Shown in pieces: positions 35,428-44,577 of a stretch of DNA of 64,000 nucleotides. Position numbers and translations under genes: made by a program. Where the stretch lies: assembly GCA_964605665.1 (NCBI GenBank), contig CAZSDP010000008.1, forward strand, positions 1 through 64,000, written 5' to 3'. Numbering within the stretch: the first letter of the stretch is position 1; every line of letters begins with the position of its first letter. Source of the DNA: CAZSDP01 sp964605665 (GTDB taxonomy: Bacteria > Planctomycetota > UBA8108 > UBA1146). The notes under the pieces were generated by a model. That model searched no databases and had not been told where the DNA came from. It worked only from the letters and a program-made list of their open reading frames with translations.

Positions 35428-36357
35428 TCAAGACATAGTGACGAGAATAAGGGCACCATTGTAAAGGCCGTGCAGGAGCATTCCAGGAGCCAAGCTACCC
35501 GATCTCTGCCGAAGTACCCCGAGATAGAGTCCTATGGCAAAGTGAATCGGACTTGCGAGGCTCACGCCATGCGCGAGAGTAAAAACGACTGCGACGACCG
35601 CAATACCTGTCTTGGTCCCGAGTAAGGTGATCAGTCTCCCCTGTAGAATTCCGCGGAATGCGATCTCCTCAAAGATCGCGGGGCACAGGGCCACAGCGAA
35701 GAGGGCCAGCGGCAGGCCGAGGTCCTCCAGAAAATTCACCGAACTCACAAGTTGTGAGAGCAAAAGGGCAACTCCAAAGAAGAGGCAGCCCACGGCAACC
35801 GCCTCGAGATAGTACCTCGGCTTTGCACCTCGCAGCCCATCAAAACCAAACTGCCCCGTGCTGACTCCCACGAGGAGCACCATGACGCCACTCGCCACCT
35901 GAAGTATCGGTAACATCTGCAGCATCGACTCGACGCCGAAGTACAAGCTCCAAATCACTGAAGGTGAAAGCAGAGCAAAGAGGATTGCGATCAGCTCCGA
36001 GATGCCACGATCGATTTGGCGTGCAGTTGGATCTGGCAGATCATCTGAGGAGCCCAACGAGAGCGATCGATAGTCTTGGCGAGCAGAGTGCGCTGAGTCA
36101 GTGAGCGTAGCCGGACTGTCACATTCCGTGCTCTCGACCAAAGCAGCTCTGTACGGCACGGGGACCCATTCACCACAAGCGCAGCGGAGTCGAAAACCGC
36201 TGAGGTCGTGATGGATCTGCCAAGCCTGCCCACAGTGAGCACAGCTCGTCTCGACCGCTTCTTCCGCGGCGAGTTCTGCATCTCTAGGCCAACGCAGCAC
36301 GGAAGGCCGGTCGATCGCATTTCCTCTATCAGACTCACCCGGGTCTGGAATTGTCAT
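35428..36357 (-). CDS. CPBP-family protease with N-terminal zinc-ribbon-like segment
   Basis: About 309 residues. The N terminus has a CAHC...CAC pattern (TSCAHCGQAWQIHHDLSGFR, LRCACGEW) like a zinc ribbon. The C-terminal membrane half carries the CPBP motifs FEEIAFRGILQGRL, FTLAHGVS and LLHGLYNGAL. The ATG at 36357 overlaps the stop of the upstream gene by four bases (ATGA). It is last in a three-gene minus-strand operon with two other membrane proteins. Substrate unknown. The window has a second CPBP gene at 32.1 kb with a different layout. Confidence 0.8.
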   Translation of the reverse strand: MTIPDPGESDRGNAIDRPSVLRWPRDAELAAEEAVETSCAHCGQAWQIHHDLSGFRLRCACGEWVPVPYRAALVESTECDSPATLTDSAHSARQDYRSLSLGSSDDLPDPTARQIDRGISELIAILFALLSPSVIWSLYFGVESMLQMLPILQVASGVMVLLVGVSTGQFGFDGLRGAKPRYYLEAVAVGCLFFGVALLLSQLVSSVNFLEDLGLPLALFAVALCPAIFEEIAFRGILQGRLITLLGTKTGIAVVAVVFTLAHGVSLASPIHFAIGLYLGVLRQRSGSLAPGMLLHGLYNGALILVTMS

Positions 36358-37307
36358 TTCCCCCAAGTTTCAGAAGGAGAAATGACAAAACTCGCACCGC
36401 GTCGACTCCCTGGCATTGTCACGACAACGTGATCTGAACTACCGAGGAACAGCGGTCTCAAATCCATTTTAGCTGTATTGATGCGAGCGGATTCTTCATC
36501 CAAGAGATGCACATAGAGAGGAGCAGAGCCCACGACGGCCTGATAAGCGGCACGATCGCGCGGACTTTCAAACTGATCCTGCCACGCCTGAATCTCTTGC
36601 TCACTGTCGGGGAAGGTCGGCCCTCGAACGATCTCGAGGCGATAGCTCCCCCAGCTGCGCTCTGCGGTCAGGAGTAAGCGAGTCCCGAATTCCTCGTACT
36701 CAACCGGAAAGTCGATGGGATCAACACTGAACACAGTCTCGATATATCCCTCTCTCCAAACAAACATCGCTGCCAATGCGACCAAAGACACTGTGATGAA
36801 GATCGCTCGACGACGCCCCAAGCGATTGATCTCTTCGCCCAAAGCGCTCGAGCTGATCCGCTGCGGATCACGGGCAACATCTTCTGCCGTCATCGGACGA
36901 ACACGACTGATGGCGCAAAGTTCCTCACCACGCAGTCCGAACAGAGTCTCGACCGTACGATCTTCAAATACCTCAGTGCAGTGAAGAGTCGACTCCGTGG
37001 GACGTCCATCGCCTGCTGCCGCAACAACCTCCTGAAGCGTGCGCAGAATTCGCTCTTTCACGTCTACGGTTAGACCTTCACCTTTGACAGCCGGTCCAGA
37101 GAGCAGCACGCTAAACCGAGGACCATCCAGTTCTAGATCAACCTCACCGAAACCGAGATCGGCAAGCCGCCGAACCGCCGCTTCTAACGAAGCGTCTTCC
37201 TTCGACCGATCTCCTTCGAGCACACCACCGAACCATGCAAAGCGTGGGGAGCCAACCGGTGGCTCTAACTCGGATGGAACCGGAGGGGTTTTCGGCTGCT
37301 TAGACAT
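36354..37307 (-). CDS. Single-pass membrane protein of unknown function
   Basis: About 317 residues; not recognised. An N-terminal cytoplasmic part (EAAVRRLADLGFGEVDLELD...LRTLQEVVAAAGDGRP) with mixed alpha/beta character precedes one membrane segment (AIFITVSLVALAAMFVW, about 170-187) and an extracytoplasmic domain. I start at ATG 37307, which overlaps the stop of the GYF_2-type gene by eight bases, rather than at 37331. The tight overlaps on both sides tie it to the GYF_2-type and CPBP proteins, so the three may act as one unit. Confidence 0.65.
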   Translation of the reverse strand: MSKQPKTPPVPSELEPPVGSPRFAWFGGVLEGDRSKEDASLEAAVRRLADLGFGEVDLELDGPRFSVLLSGPAVKGEGLTVDVKERILRTLQEVVAAAGDGRPTESTLHCTEVFEDRTVETLFGLRGEELCAISRVRPMTAEDVARDPQRISSSALGEEINRLGRRRAIFITVSLVALAAMFVWREGYIETVFSVDPIDFPVEYEEFGTRLLLTAERSWGSYRLEIVRGPTFPDSEQEIQAWQDQFESPRDRAAYQAVVGSAPLYVHLLDEESARINTAKMDLRPLFLGSSDHVVVTMPGSRRGASFVISPSETWGK

Positions 37308-37866
37308 CGGTGGCTTTCTCGAGACCATCAATCTCGGTCAACGAGGTCCATTCCGCCATTCCCTCATGCCACATCAGAGAGTCGCGCCCGATCCGTCCCT
37401 CTCTTCGGAGCACTCGTAAGTCTTGGAGGACCACCGGTCCCTTCGCTTCACCCTCTGAAACGTAGTACCAGTCCAACGCAGCGAGGCTTGTTCCATTTTG
37501 TGATGAGCCTGGCAATGGCGGAGCCGAACCACTGAGCAAAGCGGGATCACGTTGATCCGTTTCGACTCCTAATGCTCGATCATGTGCATTGACTCTCCCT
37601 GACAGCGCTTCGTGCCGGGAATCTGCAACCTGGCGGTCCTTCTTGATCCGCTCTCGCAATCGAGCGTTACTCCTCTGCAAATTCGCGTACTTGGCTTTTT
37701 CAGCTTCGAGATTTGGCATTACCAAAACTAAGATCAACCCGAAGATACCGAGAAAAAAACCGATGAACGCCCAGGCCAAGGCGCTACGACCGCGAGTGTG
37801 GGCAATCACTGCCACCATTACGGAAAAGAGCGCGCCAAAGAAGAGAGTCAGAACTAAGTCTCCCAT
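37300..37866 (-). CDS. Membrane protein with GYF_2-type domain
   Basis: 188 residues. Two hydrophobic segments at the N terminus (VLTLFFGALFSVMVAVIAH and LAWAFIGFFLGIFGLILVLV) are followed by a coiled coil (LEAEKAKYANLQRSNARLRE) and a C-terminal domain DWYYVSEGEAKGPVVLQDLR...LMWHEGMAEWTSL. The last is the GYF_2 (DUF4339) pattern of a small peptide-binding fold. AAGGAG precedes the ATG. First gene of the operon with the unknown membrane protein and the CPBP protease. Confidence 0.82.
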   Translation of the reverse strand: MGDLVLTLFFGALFSVMVAVIAHTRGRSALAWAFIGFFLGIFGLILVLVMPNLEAEKAKYANLQRSNARLRERIKKDRQVADSRHEALSGRVNAHDRALGVETDQRDPALLSGSAPPLPGSSQNGTSLAALDWYYVSEGEAKGPVVLQDLRVLRREGRIGRDSLMWHEGMAEWTSLTEIDGLEKATDV

Positions 37867-38471
37867 GCCACCAAACTCCTTTCAGCTAAGTTGTGTGTTA
37901 TCAAGTTGAAGCCAGTCTCAGCCGGCGAAGTAAAAGTCAAAGTCAAAGTTCTAGATCTGGTAAGGTACGACACTGGTGAAGATATAGACTGAAGGTATAG
38001 ACGAACTCTAACAACCAAACTCTAGCAACGAGATTGTAGGCGATCATTGATGAACAACTGAGAAAAAATCATCTGCACGCCCCAGCAATCCCACACTTCA
38101 AATCACCAAGATGGCACTCGTCAAATTGCCCTGCTACAGAGCTACAGAGCGGAGTGGACCACTACCCTCCAACCGCAAAATAGCAAAGAAAAGGCCATCC
38201 GGAGTGACAATCCGAGTTTCCAAGGATCGTCCCGCAATGGCGGTCTCGAGGGCTAAATCGGACCTTTAGGAGAGCACTCAAGATCCTCGATCGAGAATTC
38301 CGGGCTCAAAAGGCGAAGATTCCCATCAAAGTGGTGACCTTGACCACTCTTCCCCGATGGAGGACTTCGTTGTCGGCCACCCAAGGTTGAATCAGCGGAT
38401 GAAGGCTGGCGAGGGCGACAGGCTCACCGACCACACGATTGGTCACCCAACCGGAGATCGGTACCCGCTCT
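37867..38471. other. 605-bp gap upstream of GYF_2 operon
   Basis: The part near 37900-38120 is more A/T-rich than its surroundings and has short repeats (GTCAAAGTCAAAGT; CTACAGAGCTACAGAG). It should contain the promoter of the minus-strand GYF_2 operon. The right end holds a possible 66-codon small gene, listed separately. No RNA gene is recognised. Confidence 0.45.
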
Positions 38472-38506
38472 TCAGAAGGCCGCTCTCGTTTGCTTCTTGC
38501 CGTCAA
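38306..38506 (-). CDS. Possible small protein after HEAT-cyclophilin gene
   Basis: 66 codons with coding-like third-position bias (VPISGWVTNRVVGEPVALAS, then HPLIQPWVADNEVLHRGRVV). It overlaps the end of the cyclophilin gene by 35 bp in another frame. No ribosome site precedes the ATG. It might be a small downstream gene with an internal GTG start, or a tail once joined to the upstream gene by a frameshift. The cyclophilin domain itself looks complete without it. Confidence 0.25.
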   Translation of the reverse strand: MTARSKRERPSEERVPISGWVTNRVVGEPVALASLHPLIQPWVADNEVLHRGRVVKVTTLMGIFAF

Positions 38507-40562
38507 TTTGGACCGACCGAATCTTGTCCCCCACTTCGATGCGATCGATCACTTCGAACCCTTCGATCACCTGGCCAAAAATCGTATAGCGGCCGTCCAA
38601 GTGAGGCGTGGGCAGATGGGTAATAAAGAGCTGAGCTCCTCCGGTGTGATGTCCAGCTCTCGGCATCCCAACAGTCCCTCGAACGTACTCTGAGGGATGA
38701 AATTCGTCCACGAGATGATAGCCAGCGTCTCCCCATCCATCGCCTCTTGGGTCGGCGCCCTGGACGACGAAACTCGGAACGACTCGATGAAAGAGCAGAT
38801 CATCGTAAACGCCCGCTTCTGCAAGAGCCACAAAGCTAGACACGTGTCGCGGGGCAGCTTCCAGATCGAGCTCCAAGACTAAAGTCCCACGATCGGTCTC
38901 GATCAATGCTCGAAGAGGCGCATCCACCGCGAATCTGTCATCGAGACGTGGGTAAGGCAGTCCCAGAGGTGCGGGTGCATCTGCCAGGCCGAGCGGAAGG
39001 CACTCGAGGATTTTCGCCGCGTTCAACCGGACCGTTAGGAATCGATCACGAAGACCTTCCAAAGCGAACTCGCGCGCAAATTGCGGGGCATCTTCTGCCA
39101 GAGCATTGAGGATTTCGTTGCGGAGTTCCCAAAACTCTGGAGCTCTCGAGCGGCTCCAGGTTTCGACCATCAAATCGACCCAGCCCTCTGGCTTTTCTTT
39201 GGCAAATGCAGCGATCACTGTCGATCGGACGGCAACATCCGGATCGGTGGCGAGCGATCGCAACAGGGGCCAGCGAAATGGCGCCTCGAGCCGAGCAACT
39301 GACTCCGCGGCAGTCGCTCGTACCCGGGGGTCGCTGTCGCGGAGCATTGCCACGAGCGGCGGTCCTGCGATTGCGCCGATCCCACCGAGCGCCGTCGCGA
39401 CCGCAGCTCGGGTCCAGGGATCGGGTGACTCTCCCAGCTCCTCGAGCGCAGCGATCACCCTTTCCGTCTCCGTTGCTGGCAATTTGACCCGACCGAGAGC
39501 GCGAATCGCCGCATGCCGAGCTGTCGGTGAGTCAGCACGATCGATTGCGGTGACAAGAAAAGTCGCTTCGATCTCTCCGCCATTTACTGCCAATGCCTCG
39601 ATGAGAACTCGACTTGCCCCAGGGTGCTCTTCACGGACCAGTTGCTCCAACAAGACATCTCGAATCGGCTCATTCAGTTCGGGATAGATCTCACGAAGCG
39701 ATCCGAGGGTATGCAACGCTTCTACTCGAGCCGTGCTCGAGCTCTCGCGATCGACCAAAAGCCGACGCAGTGGAGAAACCGCACGTGGATCGGGGGGATA
39801 CCTCAAACCGCGCGCCGAGAAGGTGCGGACCCATGGGTGACTATCGGTGAGGTGGACGCGAAGCGCCTCGTGCTTCTCGGGAGAATCAATTCGACTCAGC
39901 GCATATGTCACTCGCCAACGAACTTCGTCATCTCGATCTTGCAGCTGCTCGACGAGCCTCGGTATCGCAGCGATGGCGGCATCTCCATGATGCCAAACCG
40001 CCAGAGCTGCCCCACCACGAACGGAAGCGTCCGAGTCTGAGAGAGCAGCGATCAGAGCAGCCACTGCGCGTCCCCCGACGTTCTCTCCCTGAATTCTCCC
40101 CAACGCAACTGCCGCCTGCCGGCGAATCCGAGGGTCTGGATCTGCGGCGAGCAATTCCTCGAGAATTGAGATCGCTTCTGCGCGGTGAAGCAAACCTAGA
40201 GAGTAAATCGCCGTCTCTCTCACCGAGAAATCTGTTTCCGTACCGAGCAGAGAAGAGAGGAGAGAGACGCCATCAGGAGGCTGCAATATGGCAACAGCCC
40301 GAGCACCTTCCTGGCGGACCGAGCTGTTTGGATGCTGAAGTGACCGTGTCAGCAAGTTGGAATCATTGCGTCCCACTGCAACAGCGGCATCGAGTTGGCG
40401 AAGCCAACCGATGTCAGGGTGTTCGAGACTCCCGCCCTGAACCTCAACTCGTTTCTGGTCTTCTGAAACAGAACAGCCATTCAGAAGCGCTATCGAGACA
40501 ACTCCTCCAGTAACGATTGAAAGCACCCAGCACACTCGTCTCTGCACCAGCCTGCTGATCAC
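38472..40562 (-). CDS. HEAT-repeat lipoprotein fused to cyclophilin-type isomerase
   Basis: About 696 residues. The GTG at 40562 has GGGGAGG upstream and overlaps the preceding stop by four bases; a longer frame to 40673 is not needed. The signal peptide ends in the lipobox LNGC. Some fourteen HEAT/PBS-lyase-like repeats follow (EGARAVAILQPPDGVSLLSS, AAVALGRIQGENVGGRAVAA, ALSRIDSPEKHEALRVHL, AVATALGGIGAIAGPPLVAM). The last 180 residues form a peptidyl-prolyl isomerase (LELDLEAAPRHVSSFVALAE, YDDLLFHRVVPSFVVQGADP, FGQVIEGFEVIDRI). It likely assists folding outside the cytoplasm, with the repeats binding clients. Confidence 0.88.
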   Translation of the reverse strand: MISRLVQRRVCWVLSIVTGGVVSIALLNGCSVSEDQKRVEVQGGSLEHPDIGWLRQLDAAVAVGRNDSNLLTRSLQHPNSSVRQEGARAVAILQPPDGVSLLSSLLGTETDFSVRETAIYSLGLLHRAEAISILEELLAADPDPRIRRQAAVALGRIQGENVGGRAVAALIAALSDSDASVRGGAALAVWHHGDAAIAAIPRLVEQLQDRDDEVRWRVTYALSRIDSPEKHEALRVHLTDSHPWVRTFSARGLRYPPDPRAVSPLRRLLVDRESSSTARVEALHTLGSLREIYPELNEPIRDVLLEQLVREEHPGASRVLIEALAVNGGEIEATFLVTAIDRADSPTARHAAIRALGRVKLPATETERVIAALEELGESPDPWTRAAVATALGGIGAIAGPPLVAMLRDSDPRVRATAAESVARLEAPFRWPLLRSLATDPDVAVRSTVIAAFAKEKPEGWVDLMVETWSRSRAPEFWELRNEILNALAEDAPQFAREFALEGLRDRFLTVRLNAAKILECLPLGLADAPAPLGLPYPRLDDRFAVDAPLRALIETDRGTLVLELDLEAAPRHVSSFVALAEAGVYDDLLFHRVVPSFVVQGADPRGDGWGDAGYHLVDEFHPSEYVRGTVGMPRAGHHTGGAQLFITHLPTPHLDGRYTIFGQVIEGFEVIDRIEVGDKIRSVQIDGKKQTRAAF

Positions 40563-41035
40563 TGAGCTGCCTCCCCTTCTTCGGAATCTTGAGAACCTGT
40601 CTCCCCGACCCCAAGCCGCAATAGCTCGATCTCCTCGAAGGAATACACACGGCCCGCTCCACTGCCCGGGCACTCTTCAACGACCTCTAGCCAGGTCTCG
40701 ACATTCTTCAAATTTTCCGGCCAGAAAGGAAAGGTGCGACATTGAGAGGGTCGAACGGGATACACCGTGCACCCTTCATCCCAGAATACGCAGTCAAAGT
40801 TCTTCTTCTCTTTGAGGCTCCACTTCTTTCCCACTCTCATCAGATACCGCTCTCGAAACTCCTTCACCTCAAGATCGAGGAACTCTGAAATTTGCTCGAT
40901 CTCCGCTTTAGACATCCAGACATATCCCTCGATGCGGCAGCAGTGTCCACACTGGGTGCACTGAAATGGCAATCCTTCGCCATACCACTTTTGAGGGGTC
41001 GAGTCGCCAGATCCGCTATGAGAGGTCGCTGTCAT
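40559..41035 (-). CDS. YkgJ-family cysteine-cluster protein
   Basis: 158 residues with the YkgJ (CxxCxxxCC) metal-binding pattern: Cys26, Cys29, Cys32 and Cys33 in FQCTQCGHCC, then FDCVFWDEGCTVYPVRPSQC with RTFPFW. The family is thought to bind zinc or an iron-sulfur cluster; its reaction is unknown. It overlaps the HEAT-cyclophilin gene by four bases (GTGA), so the two are translationally linked although one is cytoplasmic and the other exported. Confidence 0.88.
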   Translation of the reverse strand: MTATSHSGSGDSTPQKWYGEGLPFQCTQCGHCCRIEGYVWMSKAEIEQISEFLDLEVKEFRERYLMRVGKKWSLKEKKNFDCVFWDEGCTVYPVRPSQCRTFPFWPENLKNVETWLEVVEECPGSGAGRVYSFEEIELLRLGVGETGSQDSEEGEAAQ

Positions 41036-41322
41036 CTCTGTTTCATCTCCAGAAGAAGAAGCTTCGGATGTTAGGGGATCTCGGGTGAAACGGCGAGAGA
41101 TACGACCCGATACTCCTCCAGTTTGAAACGATCTCCGCTGCGGCCTTGCCCTGAAAGCTCTATAATTGAGGAAGATCTGACAAAACGAGAACTCTTCTGG
41201 ACCAGTCGAACAAACTCGCCTCTCTCAGTCGTTGAGCAGCAACTTTAGAGACTTTAAGCTGGGATCGTGCCAGAGGATCCCACGAGTCGAATCTACCTGT
41301 ACTTCTCTATTCGGAGACATCG

Positions 41323-42456
41323 ATGTCGCAACAGAATCACTCCCTCAGCTCGCTTCGACTGTTCTTATGCCTGGTCGCTGCCTTCACCTCACTGGCGAGC
41401 AGTTCAGGCCTCGAAGGGCAATTGTGCCCACCAACAGTCGCCGCCACTTCGGAGTTCTGGGTCTCGAGCTCAGCTAGCAATCAGATTTTTCGCTTTGATG
41501 GGACGGGCACGCCGATCGGAGATTTCACGCTGCCAGGTCTCTCTCATCCGAGAGGCATCTCCTTCACTCCTGCTGGAGCCCTCTACATCGCGAGCCAATT
41601 TGGCCATGAGATCTTCGTCTGCGACACGAATGGGACTTACTCCCATAGCTTTACGGTACCAGGTCTGAGTGGACCGACCGGCTCGATCATCGGGCCAAAT
41701 GGCAATTACTTCGTTTGCTCCTTCAATAACGACTCTGTCCTTGAAATCGATGCTTCAGAACAACTGGTCGCGACCTATACCTCCACAGGCCTCAATGGCC
41801 CAAATTGCATCGTGTTTCGACCCGACGGTGGCTTCTTTGTCACCGGCCAGATTTCAAATGACGTGCATTCCTTCGATGCCGCAGGAAATCCCCTCGGCAG
41901 TTTTCCTACCGGGCAGCTGAGCGTCATGGGAGCGAATTTCGATCACGACGGGCACCTTCTCGTCGCGGGCGGTAGCAGCAATGACGTCCGTAAGTTCGAC
42001 TGCAGCGGAACCGCGATCGATACTTGGGCTGTCGCCGGTGGCCCCCAAAGCATCGGAGTACGAGACGATGGGGTCATATTCGTAACCACCTTCTTCACAG
42101 ACCAAGTCTTATGGTTTTCGCCGGACGGAACGCTGATCGACTCTTGGACCGGTGGGAATCAGATTCGAGGCATTGAGTTCCTACCCAGCATCTCCATCGA
42201 ATTTATCCGTGGAGACTCCAATCTCGACGGCAATGTCGATCTCGCCGACGCCATTTCGACGTTAGCAGTTCTCTTTTCTGGGGCAGATCCATTTACTTGC
42301 CCCGATGCCGCTGACGCCAACGACGATGGCACTTTGACCATCGCCGATCCGATCTTTCTCCTCGGATCCCTTTTCTCGGGGACTTCCACCCCGCCTACCC
42401 CATATCCAGACGCAGGGCCCGATCCCACGCCAGATTCACTCGACTGCACAACTTGA
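41323..42456 (+). CDS. Secreted NHL-type propeller protein with dockerin-like tail
   Basis: 377 residues. A signal peptide (LRLFLCLVAAFTSLASSSGL) leads to a six-blade-like repeat region (FRFDGTGTPIGDFTLPGLSH, SFDAAGNPLGSFPTGQLS, WFSPDGTLIDSWTGGNQIRG) like NHL/SMP-30 propellers. The end carries two calcium-binding dockerin-like units (RGDSNLDGNVDLADAISTL and ADANDDGTLTIADPIFLLG), each followed by FSG, plus a short Pro/Asp tail. This tail type is widespread on planctomycete exported proteins and may act in sorting or attachment. Likely exported, perhaps by the T2SS at the left of the window (inference). Confidence 0.82.
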   Translation: MSQQNHSLSSLRLFLCLVAAFTSLASSSGLEGQLCPPTVAATSEFWVSSSASNQIFRFDGTGTPIGDFTLPGLSHPRGISFTPAGALYIASQFGHEIFVCDTNGTYSHSFTVPGLSGPTGSIIGPNGNYFVCSFNNDSVLEIDASEQLVATYTSTGLNGPNCIVFRPDGGFFVTGQISNDVHSFDAAGNPLGSFPTGQLSVMGANFDHDGHLLVAGGSSNDVRKFDCSGTAIDTWAVAGGPQSIGVRDDGVIFVTTFFTDQVLWFSPDGTLIDSWTGGNQIRGIEFLPSISIEFIRGDSNLDGNVDLADAISTLAVLFSGADPFTCPDAADANDDGTLTIADPIFLLGSLFSGTSTPPTPYPDAGPDPTPDSLDCTT

Positions 42457-42564
42457 TCTCGAGTCAGACTGACAGGAATTCCTTTCAGCGTTATTCTGTT
42501 CCCGGTTTCTCCTCTGCCATAGCGGATAGAGACGAACCGAACCGAATGATCGGAAGGATCAGCA

Positions 42565-43074
42565 GTGAAGAACTCTCAGAGCCCATCACGACTAGGTTCA
42601 ACGTTTCGGAGCCGCTGCTTCGGTTTCGTGAATCTCATCTTGATTGCCACGGTGCTCAGCGGCTGTGTCGATCGTGCCATTTTGATCCGCTCGGAACCAA
42701 CGGGTGCCCGTGTGTTCTTGGATGGTAAGGATGTGGGGGCAACACCGACGCGAGTTCCGTTCCAGCACTACGGCACGAGAGAAATCATGGTTCGTTGGGA
42801 GCCGGTCGAACGAGGAGTCGGCGATCCGCTGAAGCCAGAAACTCGGTTAGTCGAAGTCTCTGCTCCTTGGTACCAGTGGTTCCCGATCGACCTCGTGGCT
42901 GAGTTCCTTTGGCCAGCGACAATCGTCGATGAGCACGTTTTCGACTTCACCCTCTCCCCGATCTCCGCCAGTGAGCTCGAAGCTGAGTACCGCGAGGCTG
43001 CCCGCGAGCGGGGCCTCCTCTTTCCCACCGACGATTCCCAGAAATCTGATTCAACAGATCGACCTGGTCGCTAG
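42565..43074 (+). CDS. PEGA-domain lipoprotein
   Basis: 169 residues. The GTG start at 42565 has GGAAGGA six bases upstream. The signal peptide ends in a lipobox LSGC near residue 34. A PEGA domain (ILIRSEPTGARVFLDGKDVG ATPTRVPF) follows, then a segment with aromatic residues (APWYQWFPIDLVAEFLWPAT) that may touch the membrane. PEGA domains are linked to the cell envelope. The gene ends directly at the murD start codon, suggesting one transcript with peptidoglycan synthesis. Confidence 0.82.
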   Translation: MKNSQSPSRLGSTFRSRCFGFVNLILIATVLSGCVDRAILIRSEPTGARVFLDGKDVGATPTRVPFQHYGTREIMVRWEPVERGVGDPLKPETRLVEVSAPWYQWFPIDLVAEFLWPATIVDEHVFDFTLSPISASELEAEYREAARERGLLFPTDDSQKSDSTDRPGR

Positions 43075-44565
43075 ATGGTCGAGCGAAGAGATCTCTTCAA
43101 GTTCTCGCCACCAGATCGCGAACCGGAAGAACTGAACCGATTGAGGGTGTTGGTTTTCGGTTTGGGTAGCTTCGGTGGAGGCGCTGGGGTGGCTCGGTTT
43201 CTCGCCGAACGAGGTGCCGAGGTCTCGATCACAGATCTCCGTACTGAGGATGAACTTTCAGAAGGACTCTCCCAACTCAAAGACGTTCCGATTGCAAAAC
43301 TGCGACTCGGCGGACACGACGCAAACGACTTTGAAGAGTGTGACTGGCTCGTCGTGAATCCAGCAGTTCCTCCGGGGAACGCCCTTCTCCAGCTCGCGGG
43401 ACGACGTGGAGCACGTCTGGTCTCCGAAATCGGGCTCTTTCTGTCCTGGTGTCCGAGCCCGCATGTCGCGGGAATCACCGGTTCGAATGGAAAGAGCAGC
43501 ACCTGCCAACTTCTCACCGACCTTCTCCGGGCAGCAGACTTTACAACTCATCTCGGTGGGAATTTTGGAGGCTCGCTCCTTGGAGCGCTTCCCACGCTGA
43601 AGAAAAGTGATCGAGTCGTTCTAGAGCTCTCCAGCTTCCAGCTCGCGCGGCTTGGGGATGGCGTTCCGCGTCCCCCTGCAGTCGGTATCACGCACATCGC
43701 ACCAAACCACCTCGATTGGCATGAATCATTCGACGCATACCGCAAAGCGAAAGAGCAGCTACTGCTTGCCGCACCAACGGCTCTCCCCGATTCCTTGAAA
43801 GTAGCTGCGGTTCCCCGACACGACCCGTCCCTCCAAGATCTCGCTCAACGTGGTGAAAGAAGGTTGGTCCTCTGTGGCTCCGATGATCCGAAAGGATCGG
43901 GAATCGGCGTTCGAGACGGCCATCTGATCAGTGTCGAATCGGATGGCGGCATCGAGAAGATCTCTTCATTAGCGAAGGTCAGTGCATTCCCGCGTGGTGG
44001 CGTTCATGAGATTGAAAATGCTGCTGTCGCATCGGCTCTTGGCCTCGCATTGGGAGCACCGTCGCATCTGATCGAATCTACGATCGCCAGTCAAAAGTCC
44101 CTGCCCCATCGGCAAGAAGAAATCGCCGAGGTCGCGGGTATCAGATTTATCGACGATTCAAAAGCGACCACACCGGAGGCGGCAATTGCGGCGGTGTCTG
44201 CGGTTGCGCCTCACGCGGTGCTTCTCGCTGGTGGCCATCACAAAGGAGGGGATCTCACACGACTCGCTCATACGATTCGTGATGGGAACATTCACGTGAT
44301 CTGCTATGGAGAAGCCCGCGAGAAATTCTCGAGAGCATTTGAAGATTCCGGAGTCAATCCCGCCAAGATTGAACTCGCGGAGCGTCTGGGAAGTGCTTTT
44401 GAAAAAGCGATCGAAACAGCAGAACCTGGAGACGCCGTTCTACTCTCACCCGCATGCGCTAGCTTTGATGAGTTCAAGAACTACCGAGAAAGAAGTTCTT
44501 CATTCCGAAATATGATCGAACAGCTTCAAAATGATCGAGACTCCGAATTGAACGCGAGCAAGTAG
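43075..44565 (+). CDS. murD: UDP-N-acetylmuramoylalanine--D-glutamate ligase MurD
   Basis: Adds D-glutamate to UDP-MurNAc-L-Ala in cytoplasmic peptidoglycan precursor synthesis. 496 residues, slightly longer than usual (about 440-460) because of a short N-terminal extension. It has the UDP-binding N domain (RVLVFGLGSFGGGAGVARFL), the ATP loop GITGSNGKS at 133-141, VLELSSFQL, THIAPNHLDWH, and in the C domain FIDDSKATTPEAAIAAV and LLAGGHHKGGDL. All key motifs are intact. Other mur genes are not in the window. It starts without a gap after the PEGA lipoprotein. Confidence 0.93.
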   Translation: MVERRDLFKFSPPDREPEELNRLRVLVFGLGSFGGGAGVARFLAERGAEVSITDLRTEDELSEGLSQLKDVPIAKLRLGGHDANDFEECDWLVVNPAVPPGNALLQLAGRRGARLVSEIGLFLSWCPSPHVAGITGSNGKSSTCQLLTDLLRAADFTTHLGGNFGGSLLGALPTLKKSDRVVLELSSFQLARLGDGVPRPPAVGITHIAPNHLDWHESFDAYRKAKEQLLLAAPTALPDSLKVAAVPRHDPSLQDLAQRGERRLVLCGSDDPKGSGIGVRDGHLISVESDGGIEKISSLAKVSAFPRGGVHEIENAAVASALGLALGAPSHLIESTIASQKSLPHRQEEIAEVAGIRFIDDSKATTPEAAIAAVSAVAPHAVLLAGGHHKGGDLTRLAHTIRDGNIHVICYGEAREKFSRAFEDSGVNPAKIELAERLGSAFEKAIETAEPGDAVLLSPACASFDEFKNYRERSSSFRNMIEQLQNDRDSELNASK

Positions 44566-44577
44566 CGACCTTCTTCC

